A program made the translations under genes and the position numbers. A model generated the notes under the pieces. It was not told the origin of the DNA and did not search any database. It was given only the letters and a program-made list of their open reading frames with translations. DNA of 64,000 nt from positions 310,001 to 374,000 of the forward strand of contig CAVRNR010000005.1 in the NCBI GenBank assembly GCA_963722575.1, written 5' to 3'. The stretch comes from Fen-178 sp963722575 (lineage in GTDB: Bacteria > Acidobacteriota > Terriglobia > Bryobacterales > Bryobacteraceae). Of this stretch, positions 10,001 to 18,584 are shown piece by piece (positions within the stretch are counted from its first letter, which is position 1; every line of letters begins with the position of its first letter).

Positions 10001-10545
10001 GAGCCAAACTGCGAGGTTCCATCGTTGGAATATACCGCTAGCCCCAGGCTCCCATCGCTGCGGTACTGGATACCGGGCGAGAGCTGCACTAGGTTGTAGG
10101 CGTTCCGCGTCAGCGTCGGCAACTCCTGGACAGTCAGCCCGCTAACCGTATTTCCCAGCGAGGCGCTTTCCGTGCGGAGCAACGGAGACTCGCCGGTCAC
10201 GGTCACGGACTCAGCCGATTGGCCTATCTCGAGTTGGAGGTTCAGGGTCGTCGTTTCGCCGACTCGTAGCTCGATCCCTTCCCGGATGAATTTCTTGAAG
10301 CCCGTCGCCTCCACGTCCACGCGATAGCTCCCCGCATCGAGAGTCATGAACCGATAGATGCCGAATGAATCGCTCTGCTCGGTTCTCTGTGCGCCCGTGC
10401 CGGTATTCACGAGCCGTACCGTGGCTAATGGGACCGCACTGCCGGATGGATCGGTGACGATCCCCGTCAGGTTGCCTTTACTGATTTGCGCGGATGCTGA
10501 CGCTGCGAAAGCGACAAGCACCGCAAGTAAAACATGTAGTCTCAC
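7071..10545 (-). pseudogene. Oar-like TonB-dependent receptor, interrupted by a one-base frameshift
   Basis: The N-terminal frame (start 10545) has a signal peptide (MRLHVLLAVLVAFAASASAQ), a carboxypeptidase-regulatory/Cna-B-like domain (about residues 25-105), a plug-like region with TRNAYNLVQLSPGIQYRSDG, and the start of an outer-membrane barrel. It stops after GNDFASFLLGDVTAGSYP. The barrel continues in another frame from KEAGKTVLTTFTGFYFQDDW to the terminal ...GPRVIQLAGRISF, a normal barrel end. Deleting one G of the run at 8635-8638 joins S-Y-P-K-E-A and gives ~1157 residues, normal for this family. Such receptors import oligosaccharides or bind substrates at the surface of Acidobacteria. 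A homopolymer sequencing error is as likely as a true lesion. Confidence 0.85.
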
Positions 10546-10869
10546 TTTTCACGCTCCCTTGTTATCCGGACTTTTGTCATCCAGAATCTCCATTTTTGAA
10601 CTTCCGGGTCGAATTTAGTACACACCCCCACCCCGCAAGGCCGCAGCTTCCCTACTCACGACCAAAGTCTCTGAAAGCGCGCCTATTCACAAAGATTTTC
10701 CTCCCCGCCGGACGCTTTCAACAAGTCCGTGACGGGCAATGGACGGTCATATGCTTATTTATCAATGTCTTATCGGCTTCTTTGGAAGGCCAACAACGGC
10801 GGTCACTGGCAGTATTGGCACGTTGATAGCGAGGCGTGTTATATTGACGTCGCAGGGTGAGGAGAGAGC
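10546..10869. promoter_or_regulatory. Divergent intergenic region between the receptor and the membrane regulator
   Basis: This 324-base gap holds no gene that I can support. It should carry promoters for both flanking genes. On the plus strand a candidate -35 TTGGCA (10815-10820) and -10 TTATAT (10839-10844) with an 18-base spacer lie just upstream of the regulator; no clear promoter was found for the receptor. Confidence 0.3.
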
Positions 10870-12159
10870 GTGTTGGGCGAAGAAAATGGTCCGCGAGAAC
10901 TGCTGGGCCCTTCTAGTCCTGCCGCTGGCGGGAAGGGCCAGATGGAGGCGTGGCATGAATGCATTCGCCACCAACTGACCCTGATTCTGGCCAGTTCCGC
11001 TTTCCGAAACAGCAAGCGATACTCCGCGCTCTTGAAGTACCTGGTCGAGCGCACTCTAGAGGGTCAGGCCGAGGAACTCAAGGAACGCAGCATTGGTGTA
11101 AACGTCTTCGACAGGACGCCGGATTACGACACGGCCGCGGACCATGTGGTTCGCAGCGCAGGCAGTGAGATCCGGAAGCGGCTGGCACAATATTATGCGG
11201 AACCTGGACAAGAAGCGGCAATCAGAATCGATGTGTTCCCGGGCTCGTACGTTCCGCAATTCCGGCCGTGTGGCGAGGAACCCAGCGTTACTCCGAACAG
11301 GGAATATCCCGAGGGGCCGGGCCTGAAAACAGAGGACGTCCGGCCGCAATCATCGCGGAACCTGGGCAGGTGGCTGGTCCTGTTTGCCGCCTTCTTTGCT
11401 GGCGCCGTTCTGGCGCTCGGTGTAACCTTGTTGGTTTCCCGTCGGCCGCAAACAGCGCTGGACCGCTTTTGGGCCCCCCTTATCTCGCAGCGCGGTACGA
11501 TGTTGCTGTGCGTCGGGTACCTCCGGTCCGTCGGGACCGACGTTCCACAGGTGCCTGGGAGCGGGCTGCCCGCCGACAGCCCGACGAACTTTATGGCCGA
11601 CCCCAGTGTCCTCAGGCTTCATGTAGCAGGGGAAGATGCGATTGCGCTTGCCAGGATAGCCGGCGTGCTCGAGGGTGCGGGGAAAAGCTTCCGGATTCTC
11701 ACCGAACCCTCAGTCACCTTCGACGATCTTCGGCAGGGCCCCGCGGTGTTGATCGGCGAAAACAACCATTGGGTTCTCCGCATGATCCGTACACTGCGTT
11801 TCCAACTTGAAGAGACAAACGTGCGCGACCAGATTTACATTCGGGACTCCCAGGAACCTTCCCAAGGTGGTTGGCATCCGATCCACTCCGCCCGACCGGG
11901 AGAGTATACCAAGGATTATGCGATCGTCGCAAGGTGTTGGAATCCTGATACCGGCCAAATACTTGTCGTCGCGACCGGAACGCACCTATGGGGCACAAAG
12001 GCCGCGGGTGAGTTCCTCACGACTGTGGCTCACCTCAATAGGCTGGAGCCGCTCGCACAGAAGAACAGAGACCGCCATAACGTGGAGGTGGTGCTCTCCA
12101 CGAACGTTGTCGAGGGAATGGCAGGTCCGCCGAACATCGTTGCAGCGCACTTCTGGTAG
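10870..12159 (+). CDS. Membrane-anchored regulator-like protein with acidobacterial N-terminal domain
   Basis: The GTG start at 10870 follows a GAGGAGAGAG ribosome site. The first ~130 residues (IRHQLTLILASSAFRNSKRY, LKERSIGVNVFDRTPDYDTA, IRKRLAQYYAEPG, DVFPGSYVPQF) match a domain very common in Acidobacteria in front of sensor or adenylate-cyclase-like proteins and thought to act like a winged helix. One transmembrane segment follows (LVLFAAFFAGAVLALGVTLL, about residues 168-187). The C-terminal ~230 residues are unrecognised. It is divergent from the TonB receptor, so it may control it; this is inferred from position only. Confidence 0.65.
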   Translation: MLGEENGPRELLGPSSPAAGGKGQMEAWHECIRHQLTLILASSAFRNSKRYSALLKYLVERTLEGQAEELKERSIGVNVFDRTPDYDTAADHVVRSAGSEIRKRLAQYYAEPGQEAAIRIDVFPGSYVPQFRPCGEEPSVTPNREYPEGPGLKTEDVRPQSSRNLGRWLVLFAAFFAGAVLALGVTLLVSRRPQTALDRFWAPLISQRGTMLLCVGYLRSVGTDVPQVPGSGLPADSPTNFMADPSVLRLHVAGEDAIALARIAGVLEGAGKSFRILTEPSVTFDDLRQGPAVLIGENNHWVLRMIRTLRFQLEETNVRDQIYIRDSQEPSQGGWHPIHSARPGEYTKDYAIVARCWNPDTGQILVVATGTHLWGTKAAGEFLTTVAHLNRLEPLAQKNRDRHNVEVVLSTNVVEGMAGPPNIVAAHFW

Positions 12160-12296
12160 GGCCCACCGCGGGTGTTTCCATTCACTCGCACCGGTTCACG
12201 GCGCCAGACGGGGGCCGCTCTCAGAGTTGAGTACTGCCTGATACTTGAATCCGGCGCATTCTGGCCTCCCGAAAGGCGGCCAAACGCCGTGTCGCG

Positions 12297-12536
12297 GCAA
12301 AGTAGAAATGTCCCCTTGCAGCGGTTCCAAAAGCTCCCATTCCCTCTTGTCAGGAAAAATGGGTTCCGGCTTGCGGCGGGTTCAGTCAAGGCCGCGCGCC
12401 GGTTTTGCGCGGGCCGGAGGGAAGCCTTGACGGGTTCCGCCGCAAGCAGCACAATGCGTGCAAGAGGGAATGGGAGCGGTCTCTCCAAAATCAAGGGGAC
12501 ATTTCTACTTTGCCAAAGGGGACATTTCTATCTTGC
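12297..12536. mobile_element. MITE-like element, copy 2
   Basis: Same organisation and orientation as the copy at 1906-2148: left end GCAAAGTAGAAATGTCCCC at 12297-12315, right end at 12495-12513, then a second right end (GGGGACATTTCTATCTTGC) at 12518-12536. The inner inverted pair AGCTCCCATTCCCTCTTG / CAAGAGGGAATGGGAGC is conserved, and the core is clearly homologous with scattered substitutions. The two copies bracket the accessory genes from aldolase to regulator. Confidence 0.75.
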
Positions 12537-12707
12537 TGCCACACTGAAAACCGGCCCGAAACCCGAAACCGGTCGAAACCCCTCCCGCGGGGGCTGGGGA
12601 ATTTTCAACCGGCATTTTGGGGATTATTGCACCGGCGGTGACACCCCGAAACCCTCAAGGTGGCTTGATTGGTACCCTGCTCTCCGGTGTTTTTCTTCCG
12701 GCCTTGC

Positions 12708-12736
12708 TTGACTCCCCTCACTGTCGCCTGTATACT
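12708..12736 (+). promoter_or_regulatory. Sigma-70-type promoter of the T6SS operon
   Basis: The -35 box TTGACT (12708-12713) and -10 box TATACT (12731-12736) are separated by exactly 17 bases, close to consensus. Transcription would begin near 12743, giving a leader of about 245 bases before tssB. The 827-base stretch from 12160 to 12986 otherwise holds only the MITE copy; I see no gene in it. Confidence 0.65.
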
Positions 12737-12986
12737 CAAACTCGTACTGCGCGGAGGGTTCGGACGATCGGGAAAGTTCGAGCCGGTGGTCCAAACGCAT
12801 CGAAGATGGGCAACGGCGAGCTCGGAGGCTTGTTATTGTCGGTGGCCGAAGGTGCCGCTGCCCGCACACCGCATAGGGATTCGACTTCCCGGCTAATTCC
12901 TGCAACAACCGAGTTTGGCATAGACAAGCGGACCCGCTCGCGCGAACCGCGCCGGAATCGCGGCGAGTCTGGTTACCGAAAAGGGG

Positions 12987-13514
12987 ATGGCAATGGCAAA
13001 ACAAAGCACACAACATAAACTCGACCGGGTGCGCCCGCCTCGCGTACACGTCACTTACGACGTGGAAGTGGGCGACGCGATCGAGCTCAAGGAACTCCCG
13101 TTCGTGATGGGGGTTCTAGGCGATTTCACGGGTCAGCCCGAAGGTCCGGTCTCCAAGCTGAAAGACCGGAAATTCGTGGAAGTGAATCCGGATAACTTCG
13201 ACAGCGTCCTGGAGGGCATGAAGCCTCACGTGGCGTTTTCGGTGGAGAACAAGCTCAGCGAAGATCCCGAGGCCGGCCAGTTGAAGGTAGACCTTCGCTT
13301 CAAGAGCCTGGAGGATTTCGAGCCCGAACAGGTGGCCCGCCAGGTGAAGCCGCTGAAGGAGATGCTGGATCTGCGCACCAAACTGTCGGACTTGCGCGGG
13401 TCTCTGCAAGGCAACGACAAGCTGGAAGAACTGCTGCTCGACGCGGTGGGCAACACCGAGAAACTGGACAAGCTGAAGGGCGAGCTTGCCAAGGGTGAAG
13501 GAGGCTCCAAATGA
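12987..13514 (+). CDS. tssB: T6SS contractile sheath small subunit TssB (VipA)
   Basis: The 175-residue product matches TssB: RPPRVHVTYDVEVGDAIELK, ELPFVMGVLGDFTG, the conserved D-R-K-F-V-E-V-N-P-D-N-F-D block and the C-terminal coiled region with LRTKLSDLRGSLQGN. With TssC it forms the sheath that contracts to drive the Hcp tube. It is the first gene of the operon, and its stop overlaps the tssC start (ATGA at 13511-13514), indicating translational coupling. A second in-frame ATG four codons in is possible. Confidence 0.95.
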   Translation: MAMAKQSTQHKLDRVRPPRVHVTYDVEVGDAIELKELPFVMGVLGDFTGQPEGPVSKLKDRKFVEVNPDNFDSVLEGMKPHVAFSVENKLSEDPEAGQLKVDLRFKSLEDFEPEQVARQVKPLKEMLDLRTKLSDLRGSLQGNDKLEELLLDAVGNTEKLDKLKGELAKGEGGSK

Positions 13515-14998
13515 GCGAACCGCAAAAGGCGGCGCAGGCCGCTCCCGTGGAACAGGTGGTGGAAAAGGGGCTGCTGGACCAGATCGTGGAGGATGGCCGG
13601 CTGGCCAAGGACGTCAGCGGCCGGGAGCGCGGCAAGGACCTGGTGAAGGAGTTCGTAGCCCAGGTGCTGGACGGCTCCATGACGGTGTCCAAAGATGCGG
13701 AAGCCATGATCAACGCGCGCATCGCGCAGATCGATCATCTGCTTTCAATCCAGCTCAACGAGATTCTGCACCACGCCTCGTTCCAGAAACTGGAAGCGAC
13801 GTGGCGCGGGCTGAAGTACCTGGTGGACCAGAGCGAGACCAGCGATCACCTCAAAATCAAGATTATCAACGCCTCCAAGAGGGAACTGTTGCGCGACCTG
13901 CAGCGGGCGCCGGAGTTCGACCAGAGCGCGCTGTTCAAGAAGGTGTACGAGGAGGAGTTCGGAATTTTCGGCGGCGCGCCGTTCGCCGGGCTGGTGGGCG
14001 ACTACGAATTTGGCCGCGGGCCGGAGGATATCGAGCTGCTGGAGAAGATCTCGAATGTGGCGGCCGCGGCGCACGCGCCGTTCCTCTCGGCGGCGTCGCC
14101 GGAGATGTTCAATCTCGAGAGCTACACGCAACTGGATGCGCCGCGCGACATGGGCAAGATATTCGACACCACGGAATACGCCAAGTGGAAGTCGTTCCGG
14201 CAGTCGGAAGACGCGCGCTACGTGGCGCTCACCTGCCCGCGCATTTTGATGCGCCTGCCATACGGCAAGGAGACCAAGCAGGTGGAGGGCTTCGGGTTCG
14301 AGGAGCACGTGGACGGCTCGGACCACAACAAGTACCTGTGGGGCAACGCGGCCTTCGCGCTGGCGGCGCGGATGAGCCAAGCCTTCGCCTTGTATGGCTG
14401 GTGCGCGGCGATCCGCGGGGTGGAGGGCGGCGGCCTGGTGGAGGGTCTGCCGGTCCACAATTTCTACACCGATGCGGGGGACGTGGCCATGAAGTGCCCC
14501 ACCGAATCCCCCATCACGGACCGCCGGGAAAAAGAGCTGGCGGACCTCGGTTTCGCCCCGCTGGTGCACTGCAAGGGGACCGATTTCGCGGCGTTTTTCA
14601 GCGTGCAATCGTGCCAAAAACCGAAGCTGTTCGACAGCGACGCGGCCAACGCCAACGCGCGGCTTTCCGCGCAGTTGCCGTACATCCTGGCGGTGGCGCG
14701 GTTCGCGCACTATCTGAAGGCGATGATGCGCGACAAGATCGGCAGTTTCACATCCCGTTCGGAATGCGAGCGCTGGCTGAATAAGTGGATCACCAATTAC
14801 GTGACCCCGGACGACACGGCGTCGGCGGCTACGAAAGCGCAGTATCCGCTGCGCGATGCCAGGATCGAAGTGATGGAAATCCCCGGTAAGCCGGGGGCCT
14901 ATCGGGCGGTGGCGTTCCTGCGGCCGCACTTCCAGTTGGACGAGTTGTCGGTATCCCTCCGCCTGGTGGCGGATTTGCCGGCATCGACTCGGAAGTAG
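13511..14998 (+). CDS. tssC: T6SS contractile sheath large subunit TssC (VipB)
   Basis: The 495-residue product has the TssC signature: LLSIQLNEILHHASFQKLEA-TWRGLKYLV, FGGAPFAGLVGDYEFGRGPE, and the C-terminal FTSRSECERWLNKWITNYV and the ending region that normally holds the ClpV-exposed sheath domain. Length is typical. It overlaps tssB by 4 bases. A single-arm copy of the 24-base interspersed repeat begins two bases after the stop, before hcp. Confidence 0.95.
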   Translation: MSEPQKAAQAAPVEQVVEKGLLDQIVEDGRLAKDVSGRERGKDLVKEFVAQVLDGSMTVSKDAEAMINARIAQIDHLLSIQLNEILHHASFQKLEATWRGLKYLVDQSETSDHLKIKIINASKRELLRDLQRAPEFDQSALFKKVYEEEFGIFGGAPFAGLVGDYEFGRGPEDIELLEKISNVAAAAHAPFLSAASPEMFNLESYTQLDAPRDMGKIFDTTEYAKWKSFRQSEDARYVALTCPRILMRLPYGKETKQVEGFGFEEHVDGSDHNKYLWGNAAFALAARMSQAFALYGWCAAIRGVEGGGLVEGLPVHNFYTDAGDVAMKCPTESPITDRREKELADLGFAPLVHCKGTDFAAFFSVQSCQKPKLFDSDAANANARLSAQLPYILAVARFAHYLKAMMRDKIGSFTSRSECERWLNKWITNYVTPDDTASAATKAQYPLRDARIEVMEIPGKPGAYRAVAFLRPHFQLDELSVSLRLVADLPASTRK

Positions 14999-14999
14999 C

Positions 15000-15023
15000 G
15001 GGCAAGCTAAAGCATGCCCCACC
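15000..15023. repeat. 24-base interspersed palindromic repeat, single arm
   Basis: The arm begins GGGCAAGCTAAAGCATGCCC and is followed by a degenerate partial second arm (GGCGGGGCAACC, 15027-15038). It lies in the tssC-hcp gap. Other copies are at 32619-32642, 33605-33673, 49153-49201 and 52705-52776. Confidence 0.85.
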
Positions 15024-15065
15024 AAGGCGGGGCAACCTGTAGAAGTACAGAGAGGAGAACTAAAG

Positions 15066-15545
15066 ATGGCGACAGTCGATTATTTCCTGAAAATTGACGG
15101 TATTCAAGGCGAGAGCCAGGACAAGACGCATAAGAACGAGATCCAGCTCAACAGCTTTTCCTGGGGCGCCATGAACATGGGTACCTCCGCGACCGGCGGA
15201 GGGGCAGGCGCCGGCAAGGTGCAGTTTGGCGACTTTAGCATCACGAAGTCGGTAGACGCAGCTTCCCCAAAGCTGATGCTGGCGTGCGCCCAAGGGCAGC
15301 ACATCAAGAGTGCGGTGCTTACTTGCCGAAAGGCGGGGAAAGAGCAGCAGGAGTACCTGAAGTACACCTTCACGGATCTGCTGATTTCGAAGTTTTGGAT
15401 CGGGGGCACGGATGTCATGCCGGCGGACGAAGTGTCGTTGAATTTCACCAAGGTCGAAATGGAGTACAAGGCGCAGAAGGCGGACGGGACCCTGGGCGGC
15501 GCCGTCAAGTCCCACTACGACATCAAGCAGCAGACGGGCGGCTAG
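15066..15545 (+). CDS. hcp: T6SS tube protein Hcp (TssD)
   Basis: The 159-residue protein matches the Hcp1 family: VDYFLKIDGIQGESQDKTHK, NSFSWGAMN, GKVQFGDFSITKSVDAASPK and the C-terminal VSLNFTKVEMEYKAQKADG. Hcp hexamers stack to form the inner tube. There is a strong ribosome site (GAGGAG, 15052-15057). No C-terminal effector extension is present. Confidence 0.95.
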   Translation: MATVDYFLKIDGIQGESQDKTHKNEIQLNSFSWGAMNMGTSATGGGAGAGKVQFGDFSITKSVDAASPKLMLACAQGQHIKSAVLTCRKAGKEQQEYLKYTFTDLLISKFWIGGTDVMPADEVSLNFTKVEMEYKAQKADGTLGGAVKSHYDIKQQTGG

Positions 15546-15565
15546 AGCCGGGGCGCAGCCATCCC

Positions 15566-16285
15566 ATGAACTCCCGAGAACTGTACGCAGCGGGGCAACT
15601 CGACGAGGCGGTGCGGGCGCTGGCTTCCGAATTGCGGAACGATCCCACGGACACCAAGCGCCGCACCTTCCTCTTCGAACTCCTGTGCTTTACGGGAGAG
15701 TACGATCGCGCCGAAAAGCAACTGGACATACTCGCCGACGCGGGCAAAGAGGCGGCCATGGGGACGCTGCTGTATCGCTCCGCGTTGCAGGGCGCCAGGA
15801 CCCGGCGGGACATGTTCGAGAAGAAGACGTTCCCGCTGGCACCGCTCTCTGACGTTCGCGGCTCGGAAGGAACGCTCAACGGGCAAGCGTTCGGGAGCAT
15901 CGAGGATGGCGATCCGCGCATCGGGGCGCACCTGGAGGTGTTCGCGGCGGGAGCGTACTTGTGGCTGCCGTTCGAGCACATTGCATCGGTGCGGATGGAG
16001 CCGCCCAAGCGCCTGCGGGACACCATCTGGATTCCCGCCATCCTTCAGACCGGACCGAAATGCAAGGGGCTGGATCTGGGCGAAGTGCTCTTGCCCGCCC
16101 TCACCCCGCTGGTGTGGAAGCATCCCCGGAACAGCGTGCGTTTGGGCCGGGAGACGGTCTGGGAAGAAGCCGATGGCGAGACCGTGCCGGCCGGCCAGAA
16201 ACTGCTGCTGGTGGACGGAGAGGAGATTCCCATACTGGAGGTGCGGAACCTGTTGTTCGCGGCATCTTCCGCGGCCGCGGAATAG
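15566..16285 (+). CDS. tagJ: T6SS accessory protein TagJ (ImpE family)
   Basis: The 239-residue protein begins MNSRELYAAGQLDEAVRAL, with TPR-like helices in the first ~90 residues, and has the ImpE-type C-terminal half (WLPFEHIASVRMEPPKRLRD). TagJ binds the sheath protein TssB and assists its ClpV recycling in systems that have it. The ATG at 15566 is chosen because the open frame upstream is within hcp. It sits between hcp and tssA in the operon. Confidence 0.9.
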   Translation: MNSRELYAAGQLDEAVRALASELRNDPTDTKRRTFLFELLCFTGEYDRAEKQLDILADAGKEAAMGTLLYRSALQGARTRRDMFEKKTFPLAPLSDVRGSEGTLNGQAFGSIEDGDPRIGAHLEVFAAGAYLWLPFEHIASVRMEPPKRLRDTIWIPAILQTGPKCKGLDLGEVLLPALTPLVWKHPRNSVRLGRETVWEEADGETVPAGQKLLLVDGEEIPILEVRNLLFAASSAAAE

Positions 16286-16303
16286 GGCCGCCATCAACCC
16301 CGC

Positions 16304-18091
16304 ATGCCCCTGCGCGACGATCTGCTGAATCCCATCCCCGGCGAAAACCCCAGCGGCGAGAGCCTGCGTTACGCCCCGGTCTTCGACAAAATCAAGGAAG
16401 CGCGCCGCGCGGACGACGATGCGCCTCAAGGCGAGTGGCAATTTGAGCGCAAGACCGCCGATTACCCTCTGGTGATCAAACTGGCCGGCGAGGCGCTGGC
16501 CACCAAGAGCAAGGATCTGCAAGTGGCCGCCTGGCTGACCGAGGCGATTCTCCGCAAGGAGGGTTTCCAGGGTCTGAAAGCCGGCCTGGAGCTGATCAAG
16601 GGACTGATCGAGAACTTCTGGGATACTCTCTACCCGGAGCTGGACGATGGCGACTCCGAGATGCGGGCGGCCCCTTTGGAGTGGCTGGGCACGCGCATGG
16701 ACGCGGCGCTGCGCAGCGTCCCGCTTACCAGTAAGGGCGCGAACTGGTTCCAGTTCAAGGAATCGCGCACCGTGGGTTACGAAGCCACGGCGGACACCGA
16801 GGCCAAGGTGGAGGCGCGCAACGCCGCCATCGCCGAAGGCAAGATGAGCGGCGAGGAGTGGGACGGGGCCGTCGCCGCCACGCCGAAGGTGTTTTACGCC
16901 GAGATGGAGGAGACCCTCGACGGCATTCTGGACGTTGTCGAGATTCTCAACATCCTGGGCGAGGAGAAGTTCGGCGATGTGGCGCCATCGTTCGGTCCCC
17001 TGCGGACCACGGTGGAGGAGATCCGGCACACGGTTCACGGGCTGTTGCAGAAGAAGCGGGAGGTGGAACCGGACGAAGGGGCGGAAGCGGCGGCCACGGA
17101 GGAAGAACCTGCCAGCGCGGAAGAAACACCGGCGGCGCCACCGAAGCCGCGAGGCGGGCCCATCGCGGCGGAACCGGCCGATCAAGACGATGCGTTTCAG
17201 AGGGTGACGGCGGTGGCGGCCTACCTGCGCCGGAACGATCCGTCGAGTCCCCTGCCCTACCTGCTGCTGCGGGGACTGCGCTGGGGCGAGTTGCGCGCGG
17301 CCGGCACGGATGTGGACGCCAACCTGCTCGAAGCCCCCCCCACGGGCACGCGCCAAGCGCTCAAGAAAGCGGCCAACGATTCCGACTCGCAGCGGGTGCT
17401 GGAACTGGGCGAATCGGCCATGGGCCTTCCCTGCGGGCGAGGCTGGCTGGACCTGCAACGCTACGTTTTCCGCGCCGCCAACGAACTTGGGTACTACCAG
17501 GTCGCCGCCGCCATCCGGGCGGAAGTGAATGGATTGCTGGCGGATTATCCTGCCCTGCGGCAGGCGAGCCTGCTCGACGACACGCCGGCCGCCAATCCTG
17601 AGACCCAGGCCTGGCTGGACGAGATTGCCGCCGCGCCACCCGCCGAAGCCGCTTACGCGCCGGCCGCCATGGCGGATGCCACCGAAGCGTCGTGGGCCGC
17701 GCCGGACGGCGGGCCGGAAATCGTCGATGCCAACGAGGTGGCTATGCAGGCGGCGCGGGCTGGAAGACCGCAGGAGGCCATCGAAATTCTGACGCGCGAA
17801 GCCACGGCCGAGAAATCGGGCCGCGGGCGGTTTCAGCGGCGGCTGCAACTGGCGCAACTGTGCATGAACATGGGCTACGAGCGGATCGCCCATCCGATTC
17901 TGGAACAACTCGCCGCCGAAATCGACAGCCGCGGACTGGAAGGATGGGAAGCCGCGTCCACCGTCGCCCAGCCGCTGGCCTTGCTCTACCGCTGCCTGGA
18001 GAAACTGGACACGGCGCCGGAATTGAAACAGAAGGTCTACGACCGCATCTGCCGGCTGGATCCGTTGCAGGCCCTGGCCTGCGGGAGGTAA
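16304..18091 (+). CDS. tssA: T6SS baseplate/sheath-assembly protein TssA
   Basis: The 595-residue protein opens with an ImpA N-terminal domain (LLNPIPGENPSGESLRY, FWDTLYPELDDGDSEMRAAP). A low-complexity Glu/Ala/Pro linker lies at about residues 250-290. The C-terminal half carries the VasJ-like region with YQVAAAIRAEVNGLLADYP and a helical end. TssA organises sheath and tube polymerisation at the baseplate. The downstream tssE start abuts the stop. Confidence 0.9.
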   Translation: MPLRDDLLNPIPGENPSGESLRYAPVFDKIKEARRADDDAPQGEWQFERKTADYPLVIKLAGEALATKSKDLQVAAWLTEAILRKEGFQGLKAGLELIKGLIENFWDTLYPELDDGDSEMRAAPLEWLGTRMDAALRSVPLTSKGANWFQFKESRTVGYEATADTEAKVEARNAAIAEGKMSGEEWDGAVAATPKVFYAEMEETLDGILDVVEILNILGEEKFGDVAPSFGPLRTTVEEIRHTVHGLLQKKREVEPDEGAEAAATEEEPASAEETPAAPPKPRGGPIAAEPADQDDAFQRVTAVAAYLRRNDPSSPLPYLLLRGLRWGELRAAGTDVDANLLEAPPTGTRQALKKAANDSDSQRVLELGESAMGLPCGRGWLDLQRYVFRAANELGYYQVAAAIRAEVNGLLADYPALRQASLLDDTPAANPETQAWLDEIAAAPPAEAAYAPAAMADATEASWAAPDGGPEIVDANEVAMQAARAGRPQEAIEILTREATAEKSGRGRFQRRLQLAQLCMNMGYERIAHPILEQLAAEIDSRGLEGWEAASTVAQPLALLYRCLEKLDTAPELKQKVYDRICRLDPLQALACGR

Positions 18092-18583
18092 ATGATGGCC
18101 AAAGCGGACCCAGACGTGGCTGTCACTCCAACGCTGCTCGACCGGCTCATGGATCTGGAACCGAAAGTGGCGGCGGACCCGCCGGCCAGCCGGTCGCAAT
18201 CGGTGCGACAGTTGAAAGCCTCGCTGCGGCGCGACCTGGAATGGCTGCTGAACACGCGGCGGATTCCCGATGAGGCGCCGGAGACCTACCGCGAACTGCA
18301 CCGGTCGCTTTACAACTTCGGCCTGCCCGACGTGACGTCGATGAGTCTGAACTCGCCGCGAGACAAGCAGAGGCTGCTGCGCCTAGTGGAGCAGACCATC
18401 GCGATATTCGAGCCGCGTCTCACCGCCGTGCGGGTGCGCGCCGTGGACAGCGCCGCTTCGGGGCCGAGAGTGGTGCGGTTTCAGATCGAGGCGCTTCTGA
18501 AAATGGACCCCGCGCCGGAACAGGTGCTGTTCGACACCTTGTTGCAACTGAACAGCGGGGAGTACCAGGTGAAGGGCGAATAG
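18092..18583 (+). CDS. tssE: T6SS baseplate protein TssE (gp25-like)
   Basis: The 163-residue protein matches the gp25/TssE family: PTLLDRLMD at the N-terminus, SVRQLKASLRRDLEWLLNTR, LYNFGLPDVTSMS, and a C-terminal VRFQIEALLKMDPAPEQVLF. It forms part of the baseplate wedge with TssF and TssG. Two adjacent ATG codons (18092 and 18095) follow GGGAGG at 18083-18088; the second has better spacing. Confidence 0.92.
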   Translation: MMAKADPDVAVTPTLLDRLMDLEPKVAADPPASRSQSVRQLKASLRRDLEWLLNTRRIPDEAPETYRELHRSLYNFGLPDVTSMSLNSPRDKQRLLRLVEQTIAIFEPRLTAVRVRAVDSAASGPRVVRFQIEALLKMDPAPEQVLFDTLLQLNSGEYQVKGE

Positions 18584-18584
18584 C

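Noticed and set aside
13745..15025. Long minus-strand open frame opposite tssC
   Set aside because: It is antisense to a clear TssC gene, rich in Arg/His/Pro as expected for high-G+C shadow frames, and has no recognisable motif.
15542..18301. 919-codon minus-strand open frame opposite tagJ and tssA
   Set aside because: Its composition is that of a shadow frame and both opposite genes are well supported.
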